From a virus, in the IMG/VR virus record IMGVR_UViG_3300009163_000200, positions 1 to 22,626 of that record: a stretch of 22,626 bases of DNA; one strand, written 5' to 3'. Below the pieces are notes generated by a model. That model worked only from the letters and a program-made list of their open reading frames with translations. It had not been told where the DNA came from and ran no database searches. This document shows positions 7,551 through 14,998 of this stretch, piece by piece. Made by a program: the position numbers and the translations under genes. Position 1 is the stretch's first letter. Each line of letters opens with the position of its first letter.

Positions 7551-9154
7551 CAGCGCCCGCCTTGCAGACGACGCAACAATTCATCGGTGGGGACTTTCGA
7601 AAGGTCGGGAGCTGGCGGTTTGCCTGCATCGGACCCAGCCGGACCACCAACAGACGTTCCGTCCGGGTTTTTGACGCCCATCGTTGCCATGGCCCTCGAG
7701 AACGCCTTGTCGTAGTCCTCGCCGCCGCGCACGGCCGACAAAAGAGCCCCGTAGAACTCTTTCATCCGCGCAGATTTTGCCTTGATGCGCCACTCGGTAT
7801 CCCACGGCTGCGGTCCGTAAGAATCAATAAAATTTTTCATCTCGGCGACGGCGACTTGCTTGCCAGACAGCGCGTAAGCAATGCCTAAGGCTGCCTGCTT
7901 CAAGTCGGCAAAAGATTGACCTGTCTCGCCGACGTTGGCCTGCCCAGCGATAGAACGTGTGAAGTAATCCCCGACCCCACCCGGGGTGACGGCTCCAGCA
8001 ATCCCAGGCTCAAGCAATTTTTTCGTTGCCTGATCGATCTTCTGCATATTCATCAAAACTTGGGCTTGGGTCTCCTTGTCGCCCTTGTAGTTTCGGTCCG
8101 TCTTGGGCAATTCCCGGCCATCTGGACCATAGTAATAGCCAGCACGCGGAGTACCGAGCGCCGCGCTCCACAGTTGCTGATCCTGGCGGAGACGCATCAA
8201 CCGCTGTTGTTGTTCTGGCGTTGCCTTGTCATAGGCACGCTGGCCTTGCGCTTCGCGCGTAGCCGGAACATCGACCCTTCTATTTCGGCCGGCATCAGTA
8301 ACGATCCCAGGAACTTCTGGAGAGGTGACGCCCGTAGGACCGAACATGCGCGCGGCGGCTTGATCGGTCTGTGACGGCTCTGGACGCCATGGGGCCGGTG
8401 CAGCCTGCGCCATCCGAACGCCCGCAGGCCCCTGCGGGCGGCCTTCGTCGAGACGCATTGAACGGTCAATGTCGTCGCGCGGGCCGCCGAGGTTCATTCT
8501 CTGTGGCGTCTTGCCCTGCTGCGGTGCAATCTGCCACGTCTCTCCAGTCGGCTCTGCGTAAGGTGATGCCGGACGCTGGCCACTGGTGACGATATTGCCT
8601 TCATCGTCGAGGCCAGCACCCTGCAACGGATCGGCGACAGGTGCCGCTTGAGGTGCCGCAGGCTGCGGCGCCGTCAGAGCAGTGGCGCGGCTGTTGTAAA
8701 AGTTCGTATGCGCTTTGTTGAGGCCGATCTGCGATTGCTTATAATCGTCGTCTAGCTTGTTCTTCGCCTTTCCAGCCTCGGCCATCAGGAGTCGAGGTCC
8801 AATCGCCGGATCACGATACATGGGAGGAAGGCTGTTGAAGTCGGGGTGATGCGAAAGCGCGACTTGGTAAATCTGTGCCCGCTTCGCAGGGTCTTGCTCT
8901 GCATCAGCGGCCGTGGCGATATTGCCGACATCCTCTATCGTCCGCTTGCGCTTGGTGTACTCATGCTCGTCGATCTGCATCCCGAGCTTGCGCTGGTTCA
9001 TGCGCTCCGACGCCAGCGCGCGGTCCCCCTCGAACTGGGATTGCATGCCCTGTCGATAGGTCTGCAGGCCCTGCATCAGAGGGTTGGTGAAGTTGCCGAC
9101 GTCGGCGGCCGGGCCGAGTTCCATCGGCATCAGGGCGTTGCGCTGCATGGCCAT
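7550..9154 (-). CDS. Putative internal virion (ejection) protein, 534 aa
   Basis: The protein begins MAMQRNALMPMELG, with the module motif at residues 5-8. Residues 15-160 look helical and Gln/Arg-rich, 165-300 are Pro/Gln-rich and probably flexible, and the C-terminal 150 residues form a conserved-looking helical domain around YALSGKQVAVAEMKNF and KAKSARMKEFYGALL. No enzyme motif is visible. It lies three bases downstream of the 247 aa ejection-like gene and overlaps the next gene by one base (TGATG). An internal ATG at 9148 would remove only two residues. The position is that of the middle-sized ejection protein in P22-like gene orders (gp20-like); the assignment rests on position and composition, not on homology. 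Confidence 0.75.
   Translation of the reverse strand: MAMQRNALMPMELGPAADVGNFTNPLMQGLQTYRQGMQSQFEGDRALASERMNQRKLGMQIDEHEYTKRKRTIEDVGNIATAADAEQDPAKRAQIYQVALSHHPDFNSLPPMYRDPAIGPRLLMAEAGKAKNKLDDDYKQSQIGLNKAHTNFYNSRATALTAPQPAAPQAAPVADPLQGAGLDDEGNIVTSGQRPASPYAEPTGETWQIAPQQGKTPQRMNLGGPRDDIDRSMRLDEGRPQGPAGVRMAQAAPAPWRPEPSQTDQAAARMFGPTGVTSPEVPGIVTDAGRNRRVDVPATREAQGQRAYDKATPEQQQRLMRLRQDQQLWSAALGTPRAGYYYGPDGRELPKTDRNYKGDKETQAQVLMNMQKIDQATKKLLEPGIAGAVTPGGVGDYFTRSIAGQANVGETGQSFADLKQAALGIAYALSGKQVAVAEMKNFIDSYGPQPWDTEWRIKAKSARMKEFYGALLSAVRGGEDYDKAFSRAMATMGVKNPDGTSVGGPAGSDAGKPPAPDLSKVPTDELLRRLQGGR
9125..9146. repeat. 22-base exact repeat, copy 2 (other copy at 4016-4037)
   Basis: This copy encodes residues 4-10 of the 534 aa internal-virion-like protein. 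It is about 5.1 kb from the copy in the metallopeptidase gene and in the same orientation and frame. The bases flanking the 22 differ between the copies. Confidence 0.8.
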
Positions 9155-9157
9155 GGA

Positions 9158-9901
9158 TCAACCCCACGTCGTCGTTGTGTTCCATCCGCTCTGACCGGAT
9201 GGGCGGAACAGGGCATTACGCATGTTGCCGAACGTAGTCTGACCCCCAGCCCCCGGCGCAAACCCGGACATGGCCGCGCTACCAACGAAGCCAAGCCCCT
9301 TCAGTATGTTGTTCATCCCGCCCTGTTGCGCCTGATAAATGTTCTGTTGGCGCTGCTGTTCAATGCCGGCGAGCTGGTTGTTCTGGCCGATGTAGCTCCC
9401 GCCGATGGCTTCGCCTTGGCCGATGGCGTTCTGTGCCCGCTGTTGGCCGAATTGCGCGCCTTGCTGGCCGAGGCCCATCAGCCGGTTGCGGTAGTCAGCC
9501 ACTTGGCTCCCGTAGATGTCGCTTCCAACCCGTCCAACCGCAGCACCAGCCGTGCCGCTGTTCCCCATACCCTGGCCGTTGTAGCGGCGGTACGTATCGC
9601 GGACAGCTCGCGCGGTGGCGTCGTCCTGACCCTGCCGGAACGGGTCAGCATTGAAGTTGCTCAGCGCGTTCTGGTAGCCCTGCGCCCCGTTGGCGCCGAT
9701 GCTGTCGGCATACTGGCTGTAGGCCTGTTTTCCCGGCTGCTCATAGCCGGACAGAATGCTATCGGACTGGCCGTAGCCCTTCGTAGCATTGTCTCGATAG
9801 GAGTTATACCCGCTGTTGGTGTAGGCACTGGCAGCCTCGGCGCCCGCGTTGGCCGCTTTCTTGCCGGATGAACCGCCAAACAGATCGCCGAAAAAACCCA
9901 T
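9158..9901 (-). CDS. Gly/Gln-rich putative DNA-ejection protein (gp7-like position)
   Basis: This 247 aa protein has a short amphipathic N-terminus (MGFFGDLFGG), a Gly/Ala/Ser/Gln-rich low-complexity body with many YxxY-type residues, a Gln-rich helical segment (about 145-195) and a mildly hydrophobic Gly/Ala segment (about 200-215). The module motif RNAL sits near the C-terminus (228-231), whereas most neighbours have it near the N-terminus. Small Gly-rich proteins with this style of N-terminus directly after the tail genes are typical of the smallest ejection protein of P22-like phages. It begins two bases after the stop of the 45 aa gene (TGAGATG) and ends three bases before the next start. 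The family call is by resemblance only. Confidence 0.75.
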   Translation of the reverse strand: MGFFGDLFGGSSGKKAANAGAEAASAYTNSGYNSYRDNATKGYGQSDSILSGYEQPGKQAYSQYADSIGANGAQGYQNALSNFNADPFRQGQDDATARAVRDTYRRYNGQGMGNSGTAGAAVGRVGSDIYGSQVADYRNRLMGLGQQGAQFGQQRAQNAIGQGEAIGGSYIGQNNQLAGIEQQRQQNIYQAQQGGMNNILKGLGFVGSAAMSGFAPGAGGQTTFGNMRNALFRPSGQSGWNTTTTWG

Positions 9902-9902
9902 C

Positions 9903-10040
9903 TCAGGCCCCCATGTAATCGCGCACGGCGGAAAAGAACCGCACCCATGCTGTGTCGGTCAGCGGCGTATCAACGCGAGGTATTGACTGTCCTGCCTTGG
10001 TCGCGATCCGCGTTAAAACACGGTACAGTTCGGGGTTCAT
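9903..10040 (-). CDS. Small conserved-looking phage protein, 45 aa
   Basis: A 45 aa protein (starting MNPELYRVLTRIATKAGQ) opens at an ATG that overlaps the stop of the gp10-like tail gene by four bases (ATGA). It ends just before the start of the 247 aa ejection-like gene. A longer reading from 10115 would run deep inside the tail gene and is not favoured. The protein is a single likely helix followed by a loop and a WVRFFSAVRDYMG tail. The tight coupling on both sides is the main evidence that it is real. Its function is unknown; a small tail or ejection accessory is possible. Confidence 0.7.
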   Translation of the reverse strand: MNPELYRVLTRIATKAGQSIPRVDTPLTDTAWVRFFSAVRDYMGA

Positions 10041-11437
10041 GCCCTGAGCTTCTGTGCATCCATGTGCGCACTCAGAAACCCACGCGCGACCGCAGCCGAC
10101 GACCGCACGCGCCATGTCACGCCCTGAACGCCGTAGACGCCCCAGCGGCGCAGAACGATGCGTTTGACCCGCTCGCCACGGTGCCCCATTGAGATCCAGC
10201 GTTCAGTCCCGAACGTGGCGCCGCCATCCCGTGATCCCTGCACCATGATTTGCGGCTCTGTCGTGCTGTCGTCGCCGGGAACGATTCCTTGGCCGGTAAT
10301 CACGTCAAGGTGCAGCGCATTGACCTGCAGACGCTCGGGTGCGGCGTGATTGGGCGGTGTGATGCTCTCGCAGATCAGCGGCTCGCCGGCTTCGTCGGCG
10401 TAGTCGCGATGCATCTGATAAAGGATGCCGGTGGAAGCATCGCCCGCGATCGTCTTGCCGGCGAACTGGACAACGTAGCTGCAGCGCCAGCGGCTATATC
10501 CATAGCTTTCACGGTTGTGCCAAAGTCCGGTTGCGATGTCGTAGACCCACGTTTCATTGGTGCCAGACAGGCAATAGAACGTGTGGCCGTCCTGCGCCCA
10601 TGAAGTTGCCGTCAGTTCCGATTTGGTCGTCTCGTCAGCCACGAACCTGTCAACGGCGTGGTTGCTGATGACCTTGCCGCTGTAGCCTTCCATGAGACGC
10701 ACAGTCCCATCCTGCGCGACCCATGCCAGAGTACGGTCAACGGTGGCAACAGAAGCGGCAGACAGGCACCCGATGCGGGCCGTTTGCACCCGACTGAACG
10801 GGAATGTCCCCCCGCTGTTCTGCCACCACTCCGTTGATTCCGTGCCGAAGAACACGACTTCTGATTCACGGACTGCGACGCGCATTGTGGCGTCTGGGCT
10901 GCTTTCGGCTGAAGCAAAGTCGAGCGGATCAAATGCGGTAAAATCGTCCGCGTCCGAGATGTGGAAGACCGATCCATAGCCTGGCAGAATGCCATAGCCA
11001 TCCAGCACAGCAAGCGACGATGACGGCGGAAGATCGGTGTCGGCGTTTGGTGTCAGCGTGGCATCAACTACAACCCAAAACAGGCCGTCCGAGCTAATGC
11101 CTATCTGTGTCGGGTTGGCCCGGTTGCGGCCCATAGTCACCAGCCCATCGGTCGGAATACCGCCGATCAGAGTTGATGCTCCGCTTGCATCGACCCGAAA
11201 CAGCAGCCGCCCGGCGACGACATACAGCCAGTTGTCGGTTGCCAGCATGGCGCGGACACCGCCGCCCCCGGTCAGCGTCGAAAAACTCGCCAGCCCAGGC
11301 ACCGGATAGAGCACCGTTAATGCCTTCCCCTCTTGACCGGACTGCTCAATCATGAGGTTCGTCAGACGCGCAGAGCCAGCGGTCGAGAACCGTCCTGGAT
11401 TGGATTGGGTGCCGAGCGTGATCGGGAGAATGGCCAT
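10037..11437 (-). CDS. P22 gp10-like packaged-DNA stabilisation/tail hub protein
   Basis: This 466 aa protein matches in length and style the P22 gp10 family (packaged DNA stabilisation protein), which plugs the portal after packaging and forms the tail hub. Characteristic features are the N-terminal repertoire of beta strands (TNLMIEQSGQEGKALTVLYPVPGL), repeated beta-propeller-like units such as DNWLYVVAGRLLFRV and DGLFWVVVD, the phrase FFGTESTEWWQNSGGTFPFSR, and the C-terminal WISMGHRGERVKRIVLRRWG. It starts at an ATG overlapping the previous stop by one base (TGATG) and ends overlapping the 45 aa gene. With the 115 aa gene upstream it forms the connector-tail segment of the operon. Confidence 0.88.
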   Translation of the reverse strand: MAILPITLGTQSNPGRFSTAGSARLTNLMIEQSGQEGKALTVLYPVPGLASFSTLTGGGGVRAMLATDNWLYVVAGRLLFRVDASGASTLIGGIPTDGLVTMGRNRANPTQIGISSDGLFWVVVDATLTPNADTDLPPSSSLAVLDGYGILPGYGSVFHISDADDFTAFDPLDFASAESSPDATMRVAVRESEVVFFGTESTEWWQNSGGTFPFSRVQTARIGCLSAASVATVDRTLAWVAQDGTVRLMEGYSGKVISNHAVDRFVADETTKSELTATSWAQDGHTFYCLSGTNETWVYDIATGLWHNRESYGYSRWRCSYVVQFAGKTIAGDASTGILYQMHRDYADEAGEPLICESITPPNHAAPERLQVNALHLDVITGQGIVPGDDSTTEPQIMVQGSRDGGATFGTERWISMGHRGERVKRIVLRRWGVYGVQGVTWRVRSSAAVARGFLSAHMDAQKLRA

Positions 11438-11784
11438 CAGTAGTCCGAAAACGAGGTTTGCTCACCCGTCGTCGGCTTTGCAATCCGACGACGAATGCGC
11501 TTGCGCGCGGCCTCAAGCTCTACATCTACCGGCACTTGGCGCGGTTTTCCGAAAGCTTCAGATACCGATATGGACATAAAGCTGACGACCGCTGGAAAGA
11601 CCGCTAGAGGGATGGCGTTAGCATCCCACCAGCACAACCCATCGTCGCGCAGTTCCTCCAGTGCCTCGGCGTAGCTGGCAGCAATGAAGGCGTGGTCGGT
11701 CGCCGACGGGGTTTCGTTGGCGTTAATCAGGGCCAAGTCCAGCATGACAGCCGCCGTCAGATCGACGATCGTGCGCGCCGTCAT
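11437..11784 (-). CDS. Head-tail adaptor-like protein (gp4-like position)
   Basis: This 115 aa helical protein lies directly before the gp10-like gene, where P22-like phages encode the tail accessory factor gp4 that extends the portal ring. Residues 1-50 form predicted helices (VDLTAAVMLDLALINANE and FIAASYAEALEELRDDG), followed by CWWDANAIPLAVFPAVVSFMSISVSEAFG and a very basic helix (EAARKRIRRRI). The pattern of an N-terminal four-helix body with a charged tail is common in connector proteins. A GAGGGATAA ribosome-binding site precedes the ATG. The gp4 call rests on size, fold pattern and gene order; sequence identity with P22 gp4 is not evident. Confidence 0.7.
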   Translation of the reverse strand: MTARTIVDLTAAVMLDLALINANETPSATDHAFIAASYAEALEELRDDGLCWWDANAIPLAVFPAVVSFMSISVSEAFGKPRQVPVDVELEAARKRIRRRIAKPTTGEQTSFSDY

Positions 11785-11787
11785 GGC

Positions 11788-12075
11788 TTATCCCTCGCGC
11801 TTCTTGCGGTCGATGTCGGTCAGGATAGCCTTGTTGGTCTCGGCCATGCGCTCAAGCATGTTCTGTTCCACGACCCGTTTCATCTCGTCGCCGGGCACGA
11901 TCGCCTTTGGCTTGTCGCCATCCTTCGGCTTGTCCTTGGCGTCAGCAGCCTCGAACTGAGGATTGAATCGGAGCTTCTCGATTGCAAACGCGTCGGTGAC
12001 GTCCAGCGTCTCGCCGGGCTTGAAGGCGAGGCCAAAAACCTCAGTGTATTCACGGCCGATGTATTTGATCTTCAT
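11788..12075 (-). CDS. Small head/connector-region protein, 95 aa
   Basis: The first 40 residues look like a small beta domain (MKIKYIGREYTEVFGLAFKPGETLDVTDAFAIEKL) of a type often found at the start of small phage head-completion proteins. A Lys/Asp-rich linker (KDKPKDGDKPK) and a C-terminal helix follow. An AGGAG sequence lies six bases before the ATG. The gene lies between the candidate decoration gene and the gp4-like gene, and is preceded by a perfect GC-rich hairpin. I cannot name the family; a head-completion or adaptor function is inferred from position. Confidence 0.75.
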   Translation of the reverse strand: MKIKYIGREYTEVFGLAFKPGETLDVTDAFAIEKLRFNPQFEAADAKDKPKDGDKPKAIVPGDEMKRVVEQNMLERMAETNKAILTDIDRKKREG

Positions 12076-12092
12076 GGGATCTCCTGGAAAGT

Positions 12093-12115
12093 GGGGCGGG
12101 TGATGAGCCCGCCCC
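12093..12115 (-). terminator. GC-rich hairpin after the capsid/decoration genes (weak terminator or attenuator)
   Basis: GGGGCGGG (12093-12100) and CCCGCCCC (12108-12115) form a perfect eight-base-pair stem with a seven-base loop. On the minus-strand transcript the hairpin is followed by ACTTTCC, a poor U-tract, and it begins eight bases after the stop of the 154 aa gene. The location, after the most highly needed structural genes, suits partial termination or protection of the upstream mRNA from 3' decay. The weak U-tract makes full termination unlikely. Confidence 0.5.
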
Positions 12116-12123
12116 GTGCGTCA

Positions 12124-12588
12124 TCACGCGGCGACGAGCGCCGTGGTCGAGAAGTCGGGATCGACAAAATAGCGGACGCTGAAGTACAGCGTACCGGCCG
12201 CACCAGTTGCGGCCACTGCGTTCACATAGGCACGCAGCTGCGTGCGAGTCGTAAACTTGTAAAGGTGGCTTCCCTGTGCGACAGCAGCCGACAGCGTACC
12301 AGCTTGGCTCACGGTCGACGCAGAGAAGATCCGCGTATTTGACCCGCTGTCGCCTACGTTCCAGGTGATCGTCGGCGAAACGTTGGTATCTAGGTCGGTG
12401 CTCGACAATGTCGAGCCCAATAGTACAGCGCCGGCCGGAATATACAAAAGTCCGACACTGTCGTTGGTATTGTCGATCATCGCCGTTGTAATGGCGATGA
12501 TTGCGACGTCCTCAATCACCTGCCGCGCCCATCCAGCACCAATGGAGGTGCCTGATAGAGCGGACTTTGACGTTTCGTATGCAGCCAT
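12124..12588 (-). CDS. Candidate capsid decoration protein, 154 aa
   Basis: This 154 aa protein directly follows the major capsid gene. It is rich in Ala, Ser, Thr and Val and almost wholly beta-stranded, with stretches such as VGLLYIPAGAVLLGSTLSS, SPTITWNVGDS and GTLYFSVRYFVDPDFS. Small beta proteins with this position and composition are usually head decoration or stabilisation proteins. A GAGGGA ribosome-binding sequence precedes the ATG, and the gene ends in a double stop (TGATGA). A GC-rich hairpin lies immediately downstream. There is no family motif I can name, so decoration is inferred. Confidence 0.75.
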   Translation of the reverse strand: MAAYETSKSALSGTSIGAGWARQVIEDVAIIAITTAMIDNTNDSVGLLYIPAGAVLLGSTLSSTDLDTNVSPTITWNVGDSGSNTRIFSASTVSQAGTLSAAVAQGSHLYKFTTRTQLRAYVNAVAATGAAGTLYFSVRYFVDPDFSTTALVAA

Positions 12589-12606
12589 AGTTAGTTGTCC
12601 CTCTTA

Positions 12607-13722
12607 TCACGCAGCAGAGAAGTAGCAGGTGACGATGCCGAGATCCTTGTTAGTCCCGGAGCCGTTGTTCCAACGCAGCTTGTCGAGGCCCATTGCGAAC
12701 TCGATGCCGACGCCGTCAACGAAGCCGTAGTCGTCCTCATTCTTCTTGGTCGGTATGGCGGCCTGCTTGTTGACGTAGCCGAGCGCCTGCGTTCCGCACA
12801 GGAAGTTGACACCCACGTCAATGGAAGAAGCGCCGACGCCCGCAAGATGCGTGTTGGTGTTGCGGCCGGTGCCCGTGCGGTTCGTGTAGAACTCGGGGAT
12901 CTCGCGGAAGATGATGCCGTCGTAGATCAGGTCGCCGTCCTGAAAGATCGGGTTGCTGTCCATGCCGCCACCCTCACGAGCGCGGGCGTCACGGTTAGCG
13001 CTGACCATCGTCGTATCCGCTTTTAGGTCGCGGAAGCAGAGCGGATGGCAGAACATGACATAAAATTCGCGGCCCTGGGCACCCGTCTTAAACGGACGAA
13101 TATGAGGGTCGGCCTGCCGCGCGATGAACTTCGCGAGCGAGCCATTGGCAGCCGTCAGCTTGTCGTTGGTGCTGTCGACGTTGCCGAGCGCGGTCAGATG
13201 CGTCGCCGAATAGTTGGCGATCGCATTGCCGAACAACACGCGGTCGGAGTTGTTCACGACCCACGTGTTACGGGTGCCGGCGCTGGCGTCGGCGAAGTTC
13301 GTTCCGTCGCTCATCTTGTGGAAGGCGTCGATGACCAGGAACTTGATCAGCTCCGACGACCACTCCTTGAGGCGCGGGCGAGCCTGCGCCATGAAATCGA
13401 CGGCCGAGCGCTTCTTCTGGTTCTTGGTCGCGGCGACGGCGTGCCGGCGGAACTTCCAAGTGAGATCCTGATAGTACTGGTCAAGCATCTCTTCCTGACC
13501 AGACAGGAGGGTGTCGCCTTCGACGCCACCGCCCTTAAGACGAGCCAGCAGCGGGATGCGGATCGTGACGCCGTCCGTCTGCAGGTCGTTGACGACGTGG
13601 ATGATGTCCATTTCCGACGTGCCCATATACGGTTTAAAACCGCTGTCGCGCACGTATTCGTTGATGAAGTCTTTCCGCCACTTGGTCAGATCCAAGCCGG
13701 AAAGCGTCGCGGTGTTTGCCAT
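12607..13722 (-). CDS. Major capsid protein, N4-gp56 family
   Basis: This 371 aa protein matches the N4-gp56-type major capsid family in length and sequence pattern: N-terminal LTKWRKDFINEYVRDSGF, then the beta segment VTIRIPLLARLKGGGVEGD, the LLSGQEEMLDQYYQDL stretch, and the middle motif FYVMFCHPLCFRDLKAD. Residues 240-300 (DGIIFREIPEFYT) and 310-345 (NFLCGTQALGYVNKQAA) follow the family order. It builds the icosahedral shell. It lies after the scaffold gene by 52 bases and before the candidate decoration gene. The ribosome-binding sequence before the ATG is weak, which is surprising for a highly expressed capsid gene. Confidence 0.92.
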   Translation of the reverse strand: MANTATLSGLDLTKWRKDFINEYVRDSGFKPYMGTSEMDIIHVVNDLQTDGVTIRIPLLARLKGGGVEGDTLLSGQEEMLDQYYQDLTWKFRRHAVAATKNQKKRSAVDFMAQARPRLKEWSSELIKFLVIDAFHKMSDGTNFADASAGTRNTWVVNNSDRVLFGNAIANYSATHLTALGNVDSTNDKLTAANGSLAKFIARQADPHIRPFKTGAQGREFYVMFCHPLCFRDLKADTTMVSANRDARAREGGGMDSNPIFQDGDLIYDGIIFREIPEFYTNRTGTGRNTNTHLAGVGASSIDVGVNFLCGTQALGYVNKQAAIPTKKNEDDYGFVDGVGIEFAMGLDKLRWNNGSGTNKDLGIVTCYFSAA

Positions 13723-13774
13723 GGTGATTGTTCTCGATCGTGACGGTTTTCAGGATCGAGGCGGACGCGGTACG

Positions 13775-14605
13775 CTAGGCTCGGCGGTAAGCGCCGGCCA
13801 TGATCGCCTCATCGGAGAGATGTGCGGTCTGCGATCCGCCGGCCGACGTCTGATCGGCAAGCGTTCCGGGGAACCGCGTCGGCTGCACAGTGGTGCCGTC
13901 CAGCTTGATCTTTCCGGCCTTGAGATCGGCGAGGATTTTCGCGGTTGCCCGCTCCTCGACCTGCTTCTCGTAGGCGTCAGTATCAGGCCCGATCTTGGCC
14001 AAAGACTTCTGGCGCTTGCCCCACTCCACCAGAGCGCCCCACGGATCGGGGAACCGGTTGAAGTAGGACGGATCGCCAGCATTTCGAGCCATCTCCAGAG
14101 CCTCGTTGACGATCGCGTCACCGTGGGCACGGCGGGCATTCGACTCCGAGATGTGGAGCAACCGATCTTCCATCCTGGCTTGCACGCGGTTCACGTGGAA
14201 CTGCGTAAAGCCCTCGGGATCGGTGTAGGGATCGGGCGGCTGGATGGGTGCCGGCTGTACGGCCGGTGGACGCGACTGAGACAAGAGGGCCTGCACCTGT
14301 TTTTCATAGACAGATGCGCGCGCCTCGGCCTCGGCGCGCAAGCGAGCCTCTTCCTGACGCTTGGTGCGCTCGGATTGCAGCTCTTTGAGTGGCACATGAC
14401 GCGTTGCGACCTCGGGCTCGGGCTGCACTTCCGGCTGCGGCGTTGGCGCCTTGGCCTCGGGTGCTGCTTCCTGCTTCGCGGCGAACCGTCCGGCCTCGTC
14501 GCGCACCGGCGTCTGCCCATCCGTTGCCGGTTGAGCGTCGGTCGGTGCCGTATCCGAGGCGTAAACGTCGTCGAGTTGCAGGTCTTCGGTCACGGTGTCT
14601 GCCAT
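13775..14605 (-). CDS. Scaffolding protein
   Basis: This 276 aa protein is acidic, Pro/Ala/Gln-rich and without predicted globular parts at its N-terminus (EVQPEPEVATRHVPLKEL), followed by a charged coiled-coil segment (about residues 75-110: ERTKRQEEARLRAEAEARA) and a helical C-terminal half. Such composition directly upstream of a major capsid gene is typical of internal scaffolds that guide procapsid assembly. An in-frame TTG at 14614 would add three residues but has no suitably spaced ribosome-binding site, so the ATG at 14605 is preferred; its own site is also weak. Confidence 0.85.
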   Translation of the reverse strand: MADTVTEDLQLDDVYASDTAPTDAQPATDGQTPVRDEAGRFAAKQEAAPEAKAPTPQPEVQPEPEVATRHVPLKELQSERTKRQEEARLRAEAEARASVYEKQVQALLSQSRPPAVQPAPIQPPDPYTDPEGFTQFHVNRVQARMEDRLLHISESNARRAHGDAIVNEALEMARNAGDPSYFNRFPDPWGALVEWGKRQKSLAKIGPDTDAYEKQVEERATAKILADLKAGKIKLDGTTVQPTRFPGTLADQTSAGGSQTAHLSDEAIMAGAYRRA

Positions 14606-14737
14606 GTGGGTCAATCCGCTTTGACGTAGCTGGTCACGAAAGCATCAGATGCGGTCTGATGAGCCGGTGTCGTGAGAATGACGGTCTCACGGGCCGAAAC
14701 GCCGCTTAGGCCGGCGGGTCCACGCACGTCACGCTAC
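14606..14737 (-). other. Gap before the scaffold gene with two perfect hairpins and a possible 38 aa ORF
   Basis: Two perfect inverted repeats occur in 132 bases: CATCAGA/TCTGATG at 14643-14661 with a five-base loop, and CGTGAGA/TCTCACG at 14671-14691 with a seven-base loop. Such a pair suggests a structured leader or attenuator in the late transcript. A GTG-started minus-strand frame at 14727-14611 would give 38 aa (containing ARETVILTTPAHQTASDAF), but it has no good ribosome-binding site. I favour an RNA structure over a gene, without excluding both. Confidence 0.45.
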
Positions 14738-14995
14738 TCACGCGGCTTTGTTACGAGCGAAGACAGACGACATCATTTCACCGTCGCCCGCTTCGCTGTC
14801 TGCTTCCTCCGGCGCGGTATCTTCGGCCGGCTCCAACATGGTTTCGAGCGCGGTATAGACCCGCTGCATGTCCCCACGGCGAATGTGGAACTCATCGAGC
14901 ACGTCCATCGCCTCGGTCACGCTCATTCTGGGCTCGGCCGGTTCCATCTCCATCTCCATCTTCGGCTCGGCTGGCATGGACTGCGTGTCGGCCAT
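14738..14995 (-). CDS. Small acidic head-region protein, 85 aa
   Basis: This 85 aa protein is strongly acidic and Met-rich (KMEMEMEPAEPRM), with one predicted helix (about residues 24-55, VTEAMDVLDEFHIRRGDMQRVYTALETML) and a disordered acidic C-terminus. It starts three bases after the portal stop and ends before a structured 132-base gap. It does not match a family I can name. Small acidic proteins between portal and scaffold may be scaffold partners or assembly chaperones; this is inference from position and charge. Confidence 0.7.
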   Translation of the reverse strand: MADTQSMPAEPKMEMEMEPAEPRMSVTEAMDVLDEFHIRRGDMQRVYTALETMLEPAEDTAPEEADSEAGDGEMMSSVFARNKAA

Positions 14996-14998
14996 GGA

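Noticed and set aside
8846-9871. 341 aa plus-strand frame with hydrophobic stretches
   Set aside because: It is antisense to the 534 and 247 aa genes. The Leu/Val/Ala-rich stretches arise from Gln/Asn/Ala-rich codons on the other strand.
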